DNA from: Hyphomicrobiales bacterium
GTDB lineage: Bacteria > Pseudomonadota > Alphaproteobacteria > Rhizobiales > Rhizobiaceae
Reading direction: 5' to 3'
DNA length: 64,000 bases
Assembly: GCA_900470965.1 (NCBI GenBank)
Contig: UCCS01000017.1
Coordinates: forward strand, 107,718 to 171,717
The notes under the pieces were generated by a model. It was not told the DNA's origin. It saw only the letters and a program-made list of their open reading frames with translations, and ran no database searches. The stretch's first letter is position 1, and each line of letters opens with the position of its first letter. The translations under genes were made by a program, and so were the position numbers. Below, piece after piece: positions 25,478 through 35,279 of this stretch.

Positions 25478-26542
25478 TTACTGCGTCCGCAGCACCTCAT
25501 TCCAGTGCGCAATCAGCCGAGCCCGCTTCACCTGATCGAGATAGACCATCAGACCGGGGCTGACAGGCACCGGACGCAACTGTGCGCCGAGCAGTTCCTG
25601 CAACGTATTGGCGGTATTCTCGCCCGCCACTTCCGGGCTGACGGCCGGGATCTGCAACTCGCGGGCCATGATCGTCTGGCCCTCCTTCGACATGAAAAAG
25701 GCAAGGTAGCGACGCCCGAGTTCCGGTTCCGCGGCAGCCTGCGGCACCAGGCCGATGCGCGACATCACGACCGTATAATCCTTCGGCAACACGATGCCGA
25801 CGTCAGGATGACGCGAGGCCCAGTCGGCCGCATAAGAGCCGAGGATATTGTAGCCGAGCACGAAGCGCCCATCGGCCACCCGCTCGAGGATTGCCGAACT
25901 CGTGGAGTAGAGCTTCACGCCGGCTGCCCCCATCGCCCCGATCACCGACCAGATATCGCCGAACTGTTCCTGATCGCGCGCCATGAACAAAAAGCCCACG
26001 CCGGAACGTTCAATATCATAGGTCCCGATCCGCCCATAAACCTCATTGCCCTTGCGTTTCAAATAGTCGACGAATTCCGCCCGCGAGCTCGGCACCGATT
26101 CATGAACAAAGCTCGGCTTGTGATAGACGAAGACGGCAGGTTCGAAGGTCAGCGCATAGGCGGTGTTGCGCCAGTTCGCCCATTTCGGCCATTGGGCGCT
26201 CATCGGCAGGTTGCTCACCTGCGCATAGCCGTCGTTCGAAAGCTTCACCTGCAGGTCCATCGCAGAGGAGAAGGCGAAGTCCGCCGTTTTGTGACCGGCA
26301 TCCGTCTCCTTGACGATGCGGTCGTAAATATCCCCCGTCAGCATGTCCTCGTATTTGACCGCCACGTCCGGATTGGCCTCCTGAAAGCCGCGGATCATCG
26401 GCTGCGCCAAGGGCTCGTCGAGCGAGGAATAGACTGTCAGCACCGGCGCATCAGTATTGCCCGACTTCGCCGGATAGAAGACCTGATCCGCTGCCGCAAA
26501 GCCGGGCACCAGACACAGGAACAGAATGAAAAGGCTCCTCAT
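25478..26542 (-). CDS. Periplasmic solute-binding protein (ABC-type, Fe3+/AfuA-like), without a transporter
   Basis: 354 residues from ATG 26542, which starts a textbook signal peptide (MRSLFILFLCLVPGFAAA, cleavage before DQVFYP). The longer frame to 26614 would hide it. The fold is the type II periplasmic binding protein of the Fe3+/thiamine/2-aminoethylphosphonate group: LTVYSSLDEPLAQPMIRGF near the start, then EDMLTGDIYDRIVKE. No ABC permease or ATPase gene is adjacent. It lies 68 bp after a GNAT gene on the same strand, divergent from a TctDE-like two-component pair, so it may feed ligand information to the sensor kinase rather than to a transporter. Confidence 0.85.
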   Translation of the reverse strand: MRSLFILFLCLVPGFAAADQVFYPAKSGNTDAPVLTVYSSLDEPLAQPMIRGFQEANPDVAVKYEDMLTGDIYDRIVKETDAGHKTADFAFSSAMDLQVKLSNDGYAQVSNLPMSAQWPKWANWRNTAYALTFEPAVFVYHKPSFVHESVPSSRAEFVDYLKRKGNEVYGRIGTYDIERSGVGFLFMARDQEQFGDIWSVIGAMGAAGVKLYSTSSAILERVADGRFVLGYNILGSYAADWASRHPDVGIVLPKDYTVVMSRIGLVPQAAAEPELGRRYLAFFMSKEGQTIMARELQIPAVSPEVAGENTANTLQELLGAQLRPVPVSPGLMVYLDQVKRARLIAHWNEVLRTQ

Positions 26543-26610
26543 CGCGCAAGAATGCCCGAGCCGCACAAGCCAGACAAGGGTCGGCTTCCAGTGGTGGCTA
26601 CAGCCAGACC

Positions 26611-27123
26611 TCAAAGCTCGCGCTCGAAGAACATCAGGATCGGCTTCAGATCATCAGGGATCTCGTAGTAGGCGTCTCGCTCGCGAAAACCCAGGCGGCG
26701 ATATAGCTTCTGGGCAGCGACCTGCCGATGGCCGGTATCGAGCCGCATCATCCCGTAGCCATCCTTCTTGGCCTGTGCGAGGGACGCTTCGCAAAGCGCC
26801 AGTGCTGCGCCACTGCCGCGTGCCTGCTCGGAAACGAAGAGCCGCTTCATCTCCGATATGCCCGGCGCGATCTCATGCTGCATCACGCAGCCGACAATCT
26901 CTCCATCCAGCCGCGCCAGGAACATTGCCCCTTGTGGCCTTGCATGGATCTTCGGCAGGTCGGCGAGCATAGCCTCGAATTTTTCCGGACTGTAGTAAAG
27001 TTCTATCTGCGCCCGCTCGTCGGGATAGTTGTCGTAAAGCCATTGTCGGAAGGCACGGCTGAGATGCCGAACGGCATCGATCTCTTCCGGGCTTTCCACA
27101 AGCCCGACCGACAGGTTCCGCAT
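26611..27123 (-). CDS. GNAT-family N-acetyltransferase
   Basis: 170 residues from ATG 27123, with GGGGAGG eight bases upstream (a TTG at 27129 is the alternative). The acetyl-CoA loop is visible as VSEQARGSGAALALCEAS (the Q/R-x-x-G-x-G/A type), preceded by the beta-4 strand EMKRLFV and followed by the GYGMMRLDTG and YRRLGF elements. The substrate is unknown. It is the first gene of a two-gene unit with the binding protein and is divergent from the response regulator gene. Confidence 0.85.
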   Translation of the reverse strand: MRNLSVGLVESPEEIDAVRHLSRAFRQWLYDNYPDERAQIELYYSPEKFEAMLADLPKIHARPQGAMFLARLDGEIVGCVMQHEIAPGISEMKRLFVSEQARGSGAALALCEASLAQAKKDGYGMMRLDTGHRQVAAQKLYRRLGFRERDAYYEIPDDLKPILMFFEREL

Positions 27124-27356
27124 CTGCAAAGCCTCCCCAAACTCCCCTTGTCCTTACCACGACGGTCTGCGCCCCGCCATCGACATCTCGGTGCGGATCG
27201 AAACCGGCCCATGGCGTCGTGGCGATCGGGCTGATGATGCGCAGGGCCGGAAGGCGAATAAAATCCTGCTATCCTCCATTCACCAATTCCCAGAATCGCT
27301 GTGACATCGGGCTGTCATCCCTGATAAACTCCCCGAAAAATCGAGGGAAACATCCG

Positions 27357-28034
27357 TTGCGCATCCTGCTTACCGAAGACAATATCGCGTTGGCCGACGG
27401 CCTGTCGGCGATCTTGCGCGGCACGGGCCATGCAGTGGATGTCGTCCATGACGGGGCTTCGGCCAATGCCGTCATCGCAGCGGAAAATTTCGATCTCGTC
27501 ATTCTCGATCTGAACCTTCCCGAAATGGACGGCCTTGATGTGCTGCGCGCCATGCGCGCCCGCGGCAGCCGGGCTGCCGTGCTCGTCCTGACGGCCCGCG
27601 GCTCGCCGGAAGAGCGTGTGAAAGGCCTGGATCTCGGTGCTGACGACTACCTCATCAAGCCCTTCGACATTGCTGAATTCGAAGCGCGTGTGCGCGTGCT
27701 TCTGCGCCGCCAGGCCGGGCTGCATTCCTCGACAGTCAGCTTCGGATCGATCTCACTCGACCTGAATTCTCGCGCCTTTTCGGCCGGTGCCACGCCGCTC
27801 GACATCCCCTCCCGCGAGCTCGGCCTGCTCGAAATTCTTTTCATGCGCGCCGGCAAGGTCGTCGCCAAGGAGGCGATCATGCAGTCGCTGACTGCCTTCG
27901 ATGACGACATCTCCGCCAATGCCATCGAGCAATATGTCAGCCGCCTGAGAAAGAGGCTTTCACCGCACGGACTGACGGTTAGGACCGCCCGCGGCATCGG
28001 TTATTATCTCGACAAGCTGCCCGAGCCCTCATGA
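27357..28034 (+). CDS. OmpR/PhoB-type response regulator, TctD-like
   Basis: 225 residues. The start is taken as the TTG at 27357 because GAGGG lies nine bases upstream and the receiver domain begins directly (M/LRILLTEDN); upstream in-frame codons are not conserved. Receiver domain 1-120: phospho-acceptor Asp in VILDLNLPEMDG, switch Thr in VLVLTARG, Lys in YLIKPFD. Winged helix about 125-220, with AIEQYVSRLRKRL as the recognition helix. Its stop overlaps the kinase ATG. Likely partner of the kinase and regulator of the divergent binding-protein unit. Confidence 0.92.
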   Translation: MRILLTEDNIALADGLSAILRGTGHAVDVVHDGASANAVIAAENFDLVILDLNLPEMDGLDVLRAMRARGSRAAVLVLTARGSPEERVKGLDLGADDYLIKPFDIAEFEARVRVLLRRQAGLHSSTVSFGSISLDLNSRAFSAGATPLDIPSRELGLLEILFMRAGKVVAKEAIMQSLTAFDDDISANAIEQYVSRLRKRLSPHGLTVRTARGIGYYLDKLPEPS

Positions 28035-29413
28035 CGGCGGCCTATTCGCTCCGGCGCCGACTGCTTTTCTGGCTGCTTGTTTCGACTGCCGTTATCGGCA
28101 CGCTGGCGCTCGCCGATACCTGGCGCGAAGCCGTCCAGACCTCGAACATCGTTTCTGACCGCGTGTTGGCCGGCTCGGCGCTGGCCATCGCCGAACGTGT
28201 CGTCGTCGCCGAAGACGGCACGCTCGAGGTCGATATTCCCTATGTCGCGCTGGAAATGCTGACATCGGCGGCACAGGACCGCGTCTTCTACCGTGTCGAC
28301 GGCCCACCCGGAAATTTCATCACCGGCTACCAAGCGCTGCCGGTGCTGAAGGAAACGCAGGGCGATACGGCCGCCTTTGCCGACGACATCTTCCGCGGCG
28401 AGCCGATCCGTGTGGCGACATTGGGACGCTCCGCCTCGACCGGCATCCGCTCTGTGCCCTTCGTCGTCACCGTCGCCGAAACCACCATTGCCCGCCGTCA
28501 TCTGGCGCAGGCAATCCTCGTCCGCTCGGCGCTGCGCCTCGCCGTCATGATAGCCGGTGCCGCCGTTATCGTCTGGATTTCCGTTACGGTGGCGCTACGG
28601 CCGCTCTACAAGCTCGGCGACGCTATCGGCGAGCGCAACCCGGGCGACTTGCATCCGATCGAGCAATCCGTTCCAAGTGAGGTGCAGCCACTTGTCGATA
28701 CGGTCAACTCCTTCATGGTGCGCTTGCAATCGGCGCTCGATGCGCTGCGCAATTTCACCGGCAATGCCAGCCACCAGCTCCGCACGCCGCTCACGATCAT
28801 CCGCACACAGCTTGCTCTTTCAGCCCGCGCCGGTTCTCTCGACGAGGCGCAACATGCCGCACTCAAAGGCGATCAGGCTGTTGCCCATGCCGAGCGTATC
28901 CTTGCCCAGCTTCTGCTGATGGCCAAGATCGATGCCGCGACCGCCAAGGAAGCACTGACGGTCTCGGCCATCGATCTCACGGCCATTGCTCAGGAGATCA
29001 CCGGCGAGCAGATCCCCCGCGCTGCCGAAGCCGGCATCGATCTCGGCTTCGAGGGCGAAGGACCTGCGATGATCCGCGCCGAGCCGCTGCTGATCGGCGA
29101 GATGCTGCGCAATCTCGCCGGCAATGCCATCGCCTATGCCGGCAAGGGCGCGGAAGTGACTGTCCGTATCATGGAGGATGCGGAAACGGTCAGACTGGAA
29201 GTCGAGGATAACGGCCCGGGGATTCCGCCCGAAAAGCTGGAAGCCGTCAGAAAGCGTTTCTCCCGCGGCAATGAGTCCGGCGCACCCGGTGCCGGCCTCG
29301 GCCTGCCGATCGTCGAGGAAATCGCTAATCTTTTCAATGCGAGACTTGTATTGATACCGGGCCGCGGCGGTAGGGGTCTGAAGGCGTCAGTGACGTTCAA
29401 CAGAGCCGCCTGA
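28031..29413 (+). CDS. Sensor histidine kinase, TctE-like
   Basis: 460 residues, start overlapping the regulator stop (ATGA). Layout: TM1 about 9-29; periplasmic sensor about 30-160 (2CSK_N type, as in TctE/QseC); TM2 about 163-185; HAMP-like linker; H box NASHQLRTPLTIIR (His about residue 251). N box NLAGNAIAYAG, G1 VEDNGPGIPPE and G2 GAGLGLPIVEEIA complete the kinase. TctE kinases respond to tricarboxylates, sometimes with a periplasmic binding protein as co-sensor, which fits the divergent orphan binding protein here. Confidence 0.93.
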   Translation: MTAAYSLRRRLLFWLLVSTAVIGTLALADTWREAVQTSNIVSDRVLAGSALAIAERVVVAEDGTLEVDIPYVALEMLTSAAQDRVFYRVDGPPGNFITGYQALPVLKETQGDTAAFADDIFRGEPIRVATLGRSASTGIRSVPFVVTVAETTIARRHLAQAILVRSALRLAVMIAGAAVIVWISVTVALRPLYKLGDAIGERNPGDLHPIEQSVPSEVQPLVDTVNSFMVRLQSALDALRNFTGNASHQLRTPLTIIRTQLALSARAGSLDEAQHAALKGDQAVAHAERILAQLLLMAKIDAATAKEALTVSAIDLTAIAQEITGEQIPRAAEAGIDLGFEGEGPAMIRAEPLLIGEMLRNLAGNAIAYAGKGAEVTVRIMEDAETVRLEVEDNGPGIPPEKLEAVRKRFSRGNESGAPGAGLGLPIVEEIANLFNARLVLIPGRGGRGLKASVTFNRAA

Positions 29414-29520
29414 ATGCCGTCACCGCGTTAACCTTTCCGCCTTGCATTCTTTCGCTGCATTGCACACACTGGCTTTGGGAACAGCTAAGCCGATCAACGG
29501 CAAGCAGATAAAAGAGCACT

Positions 29521-32500
29521 ATGTCGATCAAAGCCAGCATCTATCATCTGACCCATTATCAGTATGACAAACCGGTCCGCCTCGGCCCACAGATCATCCG
29601 TCTGAAACCGGCCTCGCATTCGAAGACGCGGGTTTTGAGCCATTCTCTGAAGGTCACGCCGTCGAACCACTTCGTGAACCTCCAGCAGGATCCTTACGGC
29701 AACTACCTCGCGCGCTTCGTCTTTCCCGAACCGGTGACCGAATTCAAGATCGAGGTCGATCTCGTTGCCGACATGACGGTCTACAATCCCTTCGATTTCT
29801 TCGTCGAGGAGGAAGCGACGAAGTGGCCCTTCAACTACCCGGAATCGCTCCGTGAAGATCTCTCGATCTACATGATGCCGGAGCCGGCTGGCCCGCGCCT
29901 GAAGGCACTCCTGCCGACGCTCGACTGGTCGCCCGATCAGCCGACGGTGGACATGATCGTCGGTCTCAATGCCCGTCTGCAGCGGCAGATCGGTTATGTC
30001 ATCCGCATGGAAGCCGGCGTCCAGACGCCGGAGGAGACGCTGGAAACTGCCAAGGGCTCCTGCCGCGACACCAGCTGGCTGCTCGTGCAGATCCTGCGCC
30101 ATCTCGGGCTCGCCGCCCGCTTCGTCTCCGGCTATCTCATCCAGTTGGCGCCAGACCTGAAGGCCCTCGACGGTCCTTCAGGTACCGAGGTCGATTTCAC
30201 TGATCTGCATGCCTGGGCGGAGGTCTATCTGCCCGGCGCCGGCTGGGTCGGTCTCGATCCGACCTCCGGCCTGCTGACCGGCGAAAGCCATATTCCGCTC
30301 GCCGCCACGCCGCATTTCAGCAATGCCGCCCCGATCTCCGGCGGTTATTTCGGCGAGGCCGAAACCGAATTCGCCTTCGACATGAAGGTCTCCCGCGTCG
30401 CCGAGCACCCGCGCATCACAAAACCCTTCTCTGATGAGAGCTGGGACGAGCTCAACCAGCTCGGCGAGAAGGTCGACCGCGTCCTCGAAGCCGAGGATGT
30501 ACGCCTGACGATGGGCGGCGAGCCGACTTTCGTCTCGATCGACGATTTTCAGTCCGAGGAATGGAACACCGCCGCCGTCGGACCGACCAAACGCGAAAAG
30601 GCCGACAGCCTGATCCGCAGGCTGCAGGAGCGCTTCGCGCCCGGCGGCTTCCTGCATTACGGCCAGGGTAAATGGTATCCCGGCGAAAGCCTGCCGCGCT
30701 GGACCTTCTCTCTCTACTGGCGCCGTGACGGCAAACCGATCTGGCAGAACCTCGACCTGATCGCCGCTGAAGGCAAGGATACCGGCGTCAAGGCCGAGGA
30801 TGCCGAAAAGCTTCTGACGGCGATCGCCAGGGAACTGGCAATCAAGCCGGATATGGTGCAGCCGGCCTATGAGGATCCTGCAGACTGGATCATCAAGGAA
30901 GGCAGCCTTCCCGAAAATGTCGATCCGTCGAATTCGAAGCTGAAGGACCCCGAGGAGCGCAACCGCATTGCCCGCGTCTTCGCCCGAGGCCTCACCGTGC
31001 CGACGGGTTATATCCTTCCCGTTCAGGTATGGAATGCTAAGGCTGCCGCAAGCCGCATCTGGGTCAGCGAAATATGGCGCACGCGCCGCGGAAAGATCTT
31101 TCTCGTACCGGGTGATAGCCCGATCGGCTATCGCCTGCCACTCGGCACGCTGCCCTATGTCCCGCCGGCGCGCTACCCTTATATCCACGCCGCAGATCCG
31201 TCGATACCGCGCCCGCCGTTGCCTGACGTCTTCGTACCCGCCGGCCGCGCCATGCCGGAAGCATCATTCCAGACGGACGAAAGCCACGCCGTCCGTGTCG
31301 AACAGACCCTTGGCGACATAGGTGGTGCCGTGCGCACTGCCTTGTCGGTCGAACCGCGCGAAGGCAGGCTCTGCGTCTTCATGCCGCCGGTCGAGCGCGT
31401 CGAGGATTATCTCGAGCTGATCGCCGCTGCCGAAAACGCCGCTGCCGAACTCAAGCTTCCGGTTCACATCGAAGGCTATCCGCCGCCGCAGGACGAGCGC
31501 ATCAACGTCATCCGCGTCGCTCCCGATCCAGGCGTCATCGAAGTCAACATCCATCCAGCTTCCAACTGGCAGGATTGCGTCGACATCACCACGGCGATCT
31601 ACGAGGAAGCCCGCGCCACCCGGCTCGGCGCCGACAAGTTCATGGTCGATGGTCGCCACACCGGCACCGGCGGCGGCAACCACGTCGTCGTCGGCGCCGC
31701 CAATCCAAACAACAGCCCGTTCCTGCGCCGCCCGGACCTGCTGAAAAGCATCATTCTCCACTGGCAACGCCATCCCTCGCTCTCCTACCTCTTTTCCGGC
31801 ATGTTCATCGGGCCGACCAGCCAAGCGCCGCGCATCGACGAGGCCCGCCACGACAGCCTCTATGAGCTGGAAATCGCGATGGCGCAGATCGGAGCGCCGG
31901 GTCGCGGTCAACTGCCGTTGCCCTGGCTCGTCGACCGGCTGTTCCGAAATCTTTTGACCGATGTCACCGGTAACACGCACCGTGCCGAGATCTGCATCGA
32001 CAAGCTGTTCTCGCCGGATGGCCCGACTGGACGGCTCGGCCTCATCGAGTTCCGCGGCTTTGAGATGCCGCCGAACGCGCGTATGTCGCTTGCCCAGCAA
32101 TTGCTGGTGCGCGCGCTGATCGCCCGCTTTTGGAAGACCCCCGCCGATGGCAATTTCGTCCGCTGGGGTACGACACTGCACGACCGTTTCATGCTGCCGC
32201 ATTTCGTCTGGACGGATTTCCTCGATGTGCTCGCCGACCTGCGCGAAAACGGCTTCGACCTCAGCCCCGAATGGTTCAAGGCGCAGCTCGAATTCCGCTT
32301 CCCCTTCTGCGGCGAGGTCGAATACGAGGGTTCGAAGCTGGAACTGCGCCAGGCGCTGGAGCCCTGGCACGTCATGGGCGAGGAAGGCGCGCCGGGCGGC
32401 ACTGTCCGTTACGTCGACAGCTCCGTCGAGCGCCTTCAGGTTCGGCTCGAAACGAACAACGTCTCGCGCTACATCGTCACCTGCAACGGCCGAATCGTAC

Positions 32501-32847
32501 CGCTGATGCCGACGGGCACATCGGGCGTGTCGGTCGCTGGCGTGCGTTTCAAGGCCTGGCAGCCGGCTTCTGGCCTGCACCCTGTATTGCCGGTGAATAC
32601 GCCTTTGACTTTTGATATTTATGATACATGGTCGAAACGTTCGATCGGCGGCTGCATCTATCACGTTGCCCATCCGGGTGGTCGGAATTATGAAACCTTC
32701 CCGGTCAACGGCAACGAAGCGGAAGCGCGGCGGCTTGCCCGTTTCGAACCGTGGGGGCATACGGCGGGTGGTTATATCCCGCGCGCCGAAACGGTTTCGC
32801 CTGAATTCCCGCTCACGCTGGATCTGAGGCGGCCCGCTGGAATTTGA
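29521..32847 (+). CDS. Transglutaminase-like / DUF2126 fusion protein
   Basis: 1108 residues. N-terminal bacterial transglutaminase region (about 1-90) and transglutaminase-like core: Cys181 in GSCRDTSWL, His230 in [10 protein letters not shown] and Asp246 in WVGLDPTSG form an intact papain-type triad. The rest (about 300-1100) is the large DUF2126 domain, with GGEPTFVS near 332, [14 protein letters not shown] near 380 and [12 protein letters not shown] near 710. DUF2126 has been linked to amide-bond ligase-like chemistry; its reaction is unproven. No signal peptide. First of three overlapping genes with the ATP-grasp/alpha-E and second transglutaminase genes. Confidence 0.92.
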   Translation: MSIKASIYHLTHYQYDKPVRLGPQIIRLKPASHSKTRVLSHSLKVTPSNHFVNLQQDPYGNYLARFVFPEPVTEFKIEVDLVADMTVYNPFDFFVEEEATKWPFNYPESLREDLSIYMMPEPAGPRLKALLPTLDWSPDQPTVDMIVGLNARLQRQIGYVIRMEAGVQTPEETLETAKGSCRDTSWLLVQILRHLGLAARFVSGYLIQLAPDLKALDGPSGTEVDFTDLHAWAEVYLPGAGWVGLDPTSGLLTGESHIPLAATPHFSNAAPISGGYFGEAETEFAFDMKVSRVAEHPRITKPFSDESWDELNQLGEKVDRVLEAEDVRLTMGGEPTFVSIDDFQSEEWNTAAVGPTKREKADSLIRRLQERFAPGGFLHYGQGKWYPGESLPRWTFSLYWRRDGKPIWQNLDLIAAEGKDTGVKAEDAEKLLTAIARELAIKPDMVQPAYEDPADWIIKEGSLPENVDPSNSKLKDPEERNRIARVFARGLTVPTGYILPVQVWNAKAAASRIWVSEIWRTRRGKIFLVPGDSPIGYRLPLGTLPYVPPARYPYIHAADPSIPRPPLPDVFVPAGRAMPEASFQTDESHAVRVEQTLGDIGGAVRTALSVEPREGRLCVFMPPVERVEDYLELIAAAENAAAELKLPVHIEGYPPPQDERINVIRVAPDPGVIEVNIHPASNWQDCVDITTAIYEEARATRLGADKFMVDGRHTGTGGGNHVVVGAANPNNSPFLRRPDLLKSIILHWQRHPSLSYLFSGMFIGPTSQAPRIDEARHDSLYELEIAMAQIGAPGRGQLPLPWLVDRLFRNLLTDVTGNTHRAEICIDKLFSPDGPTGRLGLIEFRGFEMPPNARMSLAQQLLVRALIARFWKTPADGNFVRWGTTLHDRFMLPHFVWTDFLDVLADLRENGFDLSPEWFKAQLEFRFPFCGEVEYEGSKLELRQALEPWHVMGEEGAPGGTVRYVDSSVERLQVRLETNNVSRYIVTCNGRIVPLMPTGTSGVSVAGVRFKAWQPASGLHPVLPVNTPLTFDIYDTWSKRSIGGCIYHVAHPGGRNYETFPVNGNEAEARRLARFEPWGHTAGGYIPRAETVSPEFPLTLDLRRPAGI

Positions 32848-32861
32848 AGAAACTGGGTCTG

Positions 32862-35279
32862 ATGGGCAAGAAGCCTGCACTAGAACTGAGGGACGAAATC
32901 GAAGAACGCGCCGGCGCGGACGCGGTCTTCGATTATGAGCCCTTGTCCGGTATCGCCGACGAGATGGTGGATAATAACGGCACCATCCGTCCGGTCTGGC
33001 AGCGCTTCCTCGCCCATCTGAACATCATGCCGGAAAAGGATCTGGCCGAGCGGTTCGCCCGCGCCGACCGCTATTTGCGCGACGCCGGCGTCTTTTACCG
33101 GGCTTACGGCGCCAAGGGCAGCGGCGAGCGTGCCTGGCCGCTCTCCCACATTCCAGTGCTGATCGACGAGCGTGAATGGCAGGCTCTTTCGGCAGGCCTC
33201 GTGCAGCGCGCCAATCTCCTCGAAGCGATGGTTGCCGATATCTACGGCGACAACGAGCTCGTCGAGGAGGGCATCGTTCCGCCCGCCCTCATCGCTGCCA
33301 ATCCGGAATTCCAACGACCTCTGGTTGGCGTAAAACCGGCAACCGGGCACTATCTGCATTTCTGCGCCTTCGAGATCGGCCGTGGCCCTGACGGCAATTG
33401 GTGGGTACTTGCCGACCGCACGCAGGCCCCCTCGGGCGCAGGCTTTGCGCTGGAAAACCGGGTTGCGACCACCCGCGCCTTTTCCGATATCTACGCCGAA
33501 ACGCCGGTCCACCGCCTCGCTTCCTTCTTCGGCGCCTTCCGCGATGCACTGCAGACGATGAAACATTCGGGCGACGACCGCATTGCGGTTCTCACCCCCG
33601 GCCCCGCAAACGAAACCTACTACGAACACGCCTACATTGCCCGCTACCTCGGCTTCATGCTGCTGGAAGGCGAGGATCTGACTGTCGTCAACGGCCGCGT
33701 CATGGTGCGCACCGTCGCCGGCCTGAAGCCGATCGGCGTTCTGTGGCGGCGTCTCGATTCCGCCTATGCCGATCCGCTGGAGCTGAACCAGAACTCGCAT
33801 ATCGGCACCCCCGGCCTTGTGGAGTCGCTGCGCGCCGAAACCATCACCATCGTCAACGCGCTCGGCACCGGCGTTTTGGAAACGCGCGCCCTGCTCGCCT
33901 TCATGCCCGCCGTCTGTCGCCAGCTGCTGGGCGAAGATCTGCGCCTGCCGTCCATCGCCACATGGTGGTGCGGCCAGAAGGACGAGCGTGACCACGTGGC
34001 TGCCAATATCGAGAAGATGGTGATCGGCCCGGCCTATTCCCGCGCCCCCTTCTTCGATGACAGCGGCGAATCCGTCCTCGGCTCGTCGCTGCGCGCCACA
34101 GCGAAGAACTCGATTACAGACTGGCTGACAAGCGACGGCGCAAAGCTCGTCGGTCAGGAAGTCGTCACCCTCTCGACCACACCCGCCTGGGTCAACGGCA
34201 AGCTGACGCCGCGGCCGATGTCGCTGCGCGTGTTCGCCGCCCGTACCGCCAACGGCTGGCAGATCATGCCCGGCGGCTTTGCCCGCATCGGCTCGGGAGA
34301 CGATGTCGCCGCCATCGCCATGCAATCCGGTGGCGCGGCGGCCGATGTCTGGATCGTCAGCGACAAGCCGGTCGAGCGCCACACTCTTCTGCCCGCCGAG
34401 GGCAGCTTCACCCGCAACATGCCGGGCAGCCTGCCGAGCCGCGCGGCCGATAACCTCTTCTGGCTGGGCCGCTATATTGAACGCGCTGAAGGGGCACTGC
34501 GCATTCTGCGCGCATGGCATGCACGTTACGCCGAGGCGGCCGACCCGAACCAGCCGCTGCTTGCCGACGTCACCGAATATCTTGCCGCCGTCGATATCGA
34601 CACCGCCGAGCCAGTGCCGGAATCGCTGCTGCGCAATATTGAGAGCGCGGTCTATTCGGCGAGCAATATCCGCGACCGCTTCTCGCCGGATGGCTGGCTG
34701 GCGCTCAACGATCTCGCCAAGACCGCTCGCCGCTTCCACTCGACTATCACCGCCGGTGACGATGCCAGCCACGCCATGACCATCCTGCTGCGCAAACTCG
34801 CAGGCTTCGCCGGTCTCGTGCATGAAAACATGTACCGCTTCACCGGATGGCGCTTCCTCTCGCTTGGCCGATACATTGAGCGCGGCCTGCATATGACGCG
34901 GTTGCTCGGCCACATGTCCGGCCCGGAAGCGCCCGACGGCGCACTCGACATGTTGCTCGAAATCGGCGACAGCGTCATGACCCACCGCCGCCGCTACAAC
35001 GTCAACACGGCGCGGCTGACGGTCACCGATCTCCTGGCGCTCGATCCTCTTAATCCGCGCTCGATCCTCTTCCAGATGAACGAGATCCATCGCGAGGTGG
35101 AGCAGCTTCCAAACGCCTTCATGAACGGCCAGATGTCGCCCTTCTACCGCGAGGCGATGCGCCTGCATTCGGGCCTAGCCGTCATGACGCCGGAGACGAT
35201 GAGCGACGATGTCTATCATCGGCTGGAGCGCGAACTGGAACACCTCTCCGACCTCCTGGCGCAGACCTATCTCGGATGA
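32862..35279 (+). CDS. Circularly permuted ATP-grasp / alpha-E domain fusion protein
   Basis: 805 residues from ATG 32862; a TTG at 32844 overlapping the upstream stop would add six residues (MKKLGL) and is equally possible, since neither has a strong Shine-Dalgarno. Residues about 1-470 form the circularly permuted ATP-grasp domain, with RTQAPSGAGFALENRVATTRA cut by family-typical Arg/Gly contacts and LEGEDLTVVNGRVM. Residues about 490-800 form the all-helical alpha-E domain, starting LPSRAADNLFWLGRYIERAEG. In many bacteria these domains occur as neighbours or fusions with transglutaminases; a peptide or amide ligase role has been proposed. Confidence 0.9.
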   Translation: MGKKPALELRDEIEERAGADAVFDYEPLSGIADEMVDNNGTIRPVWQRFLAHLNIMPEKDLAERFARADRYLRDAGVFYRAYGAKGSGERAWPLSHIPVLIDEREWQALSAGLVQRANLLEAMVADIYGDNELVEEGIVPPALIAANPEFQRPLVGVKPATGHYLHFCAFEIGRGPDGNWWVLADRTQAPSGAGFALENRVATTRAFSDIYAETPVHRLASFFGAFRDALQTMKHSGDDRIAVLTPGPANETYYEHAYIARYLGFMLLEGEDLTVVNGRVMVRTVAGLKPIGVLWRRLDSAYADPLELNQNSHIGTPGLVESLRAETITIVNALGTGVLETRALLAFMPAVCRQLLGEDLRLPSIATWWCGQKDERDHVAANIEKMVIGPAYSRAPFFDDSGESVLGSSLRATAKNSITDWLTSDGAKLVGQEVVTLSTTPAWVNGKLTPRPMSLRVFAARTANGWQIMPGGFARIGSGDDVAAIAMQSGGAAADVWIVSDKPVERHTLLPAEGSFTRNMPGSLPSRAADNLFWLGRYIERAEGALRILRAWHARYAEAADPNQPLLADVTEYLAAVDIDTAEPVPESLLRNIESAVYSASNIRDRFSPDGWLALNDLAKTARRFHSTITAGDDASHAMTILLRKLAGFAGLVHENMYRFTGWRFLSLGRYIERGLHMTRLLGHMSGPEAPDGALDMLLEIGDSVMTHRRRYNVNTARLTVTDLLALDPLNPRSILFQMNEIHREVEQLPNAFMNGQMSPFYREAMRLHSGLAVMTPETMSDDVYHRLERELEHLSDLLAQTYLG

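Noticed and set aside
31264..32880. Minus-strand ORF of 538 codons opposite the DUF2126 gene
   Set aside because: Antisense shadow of codon bias, no start context.
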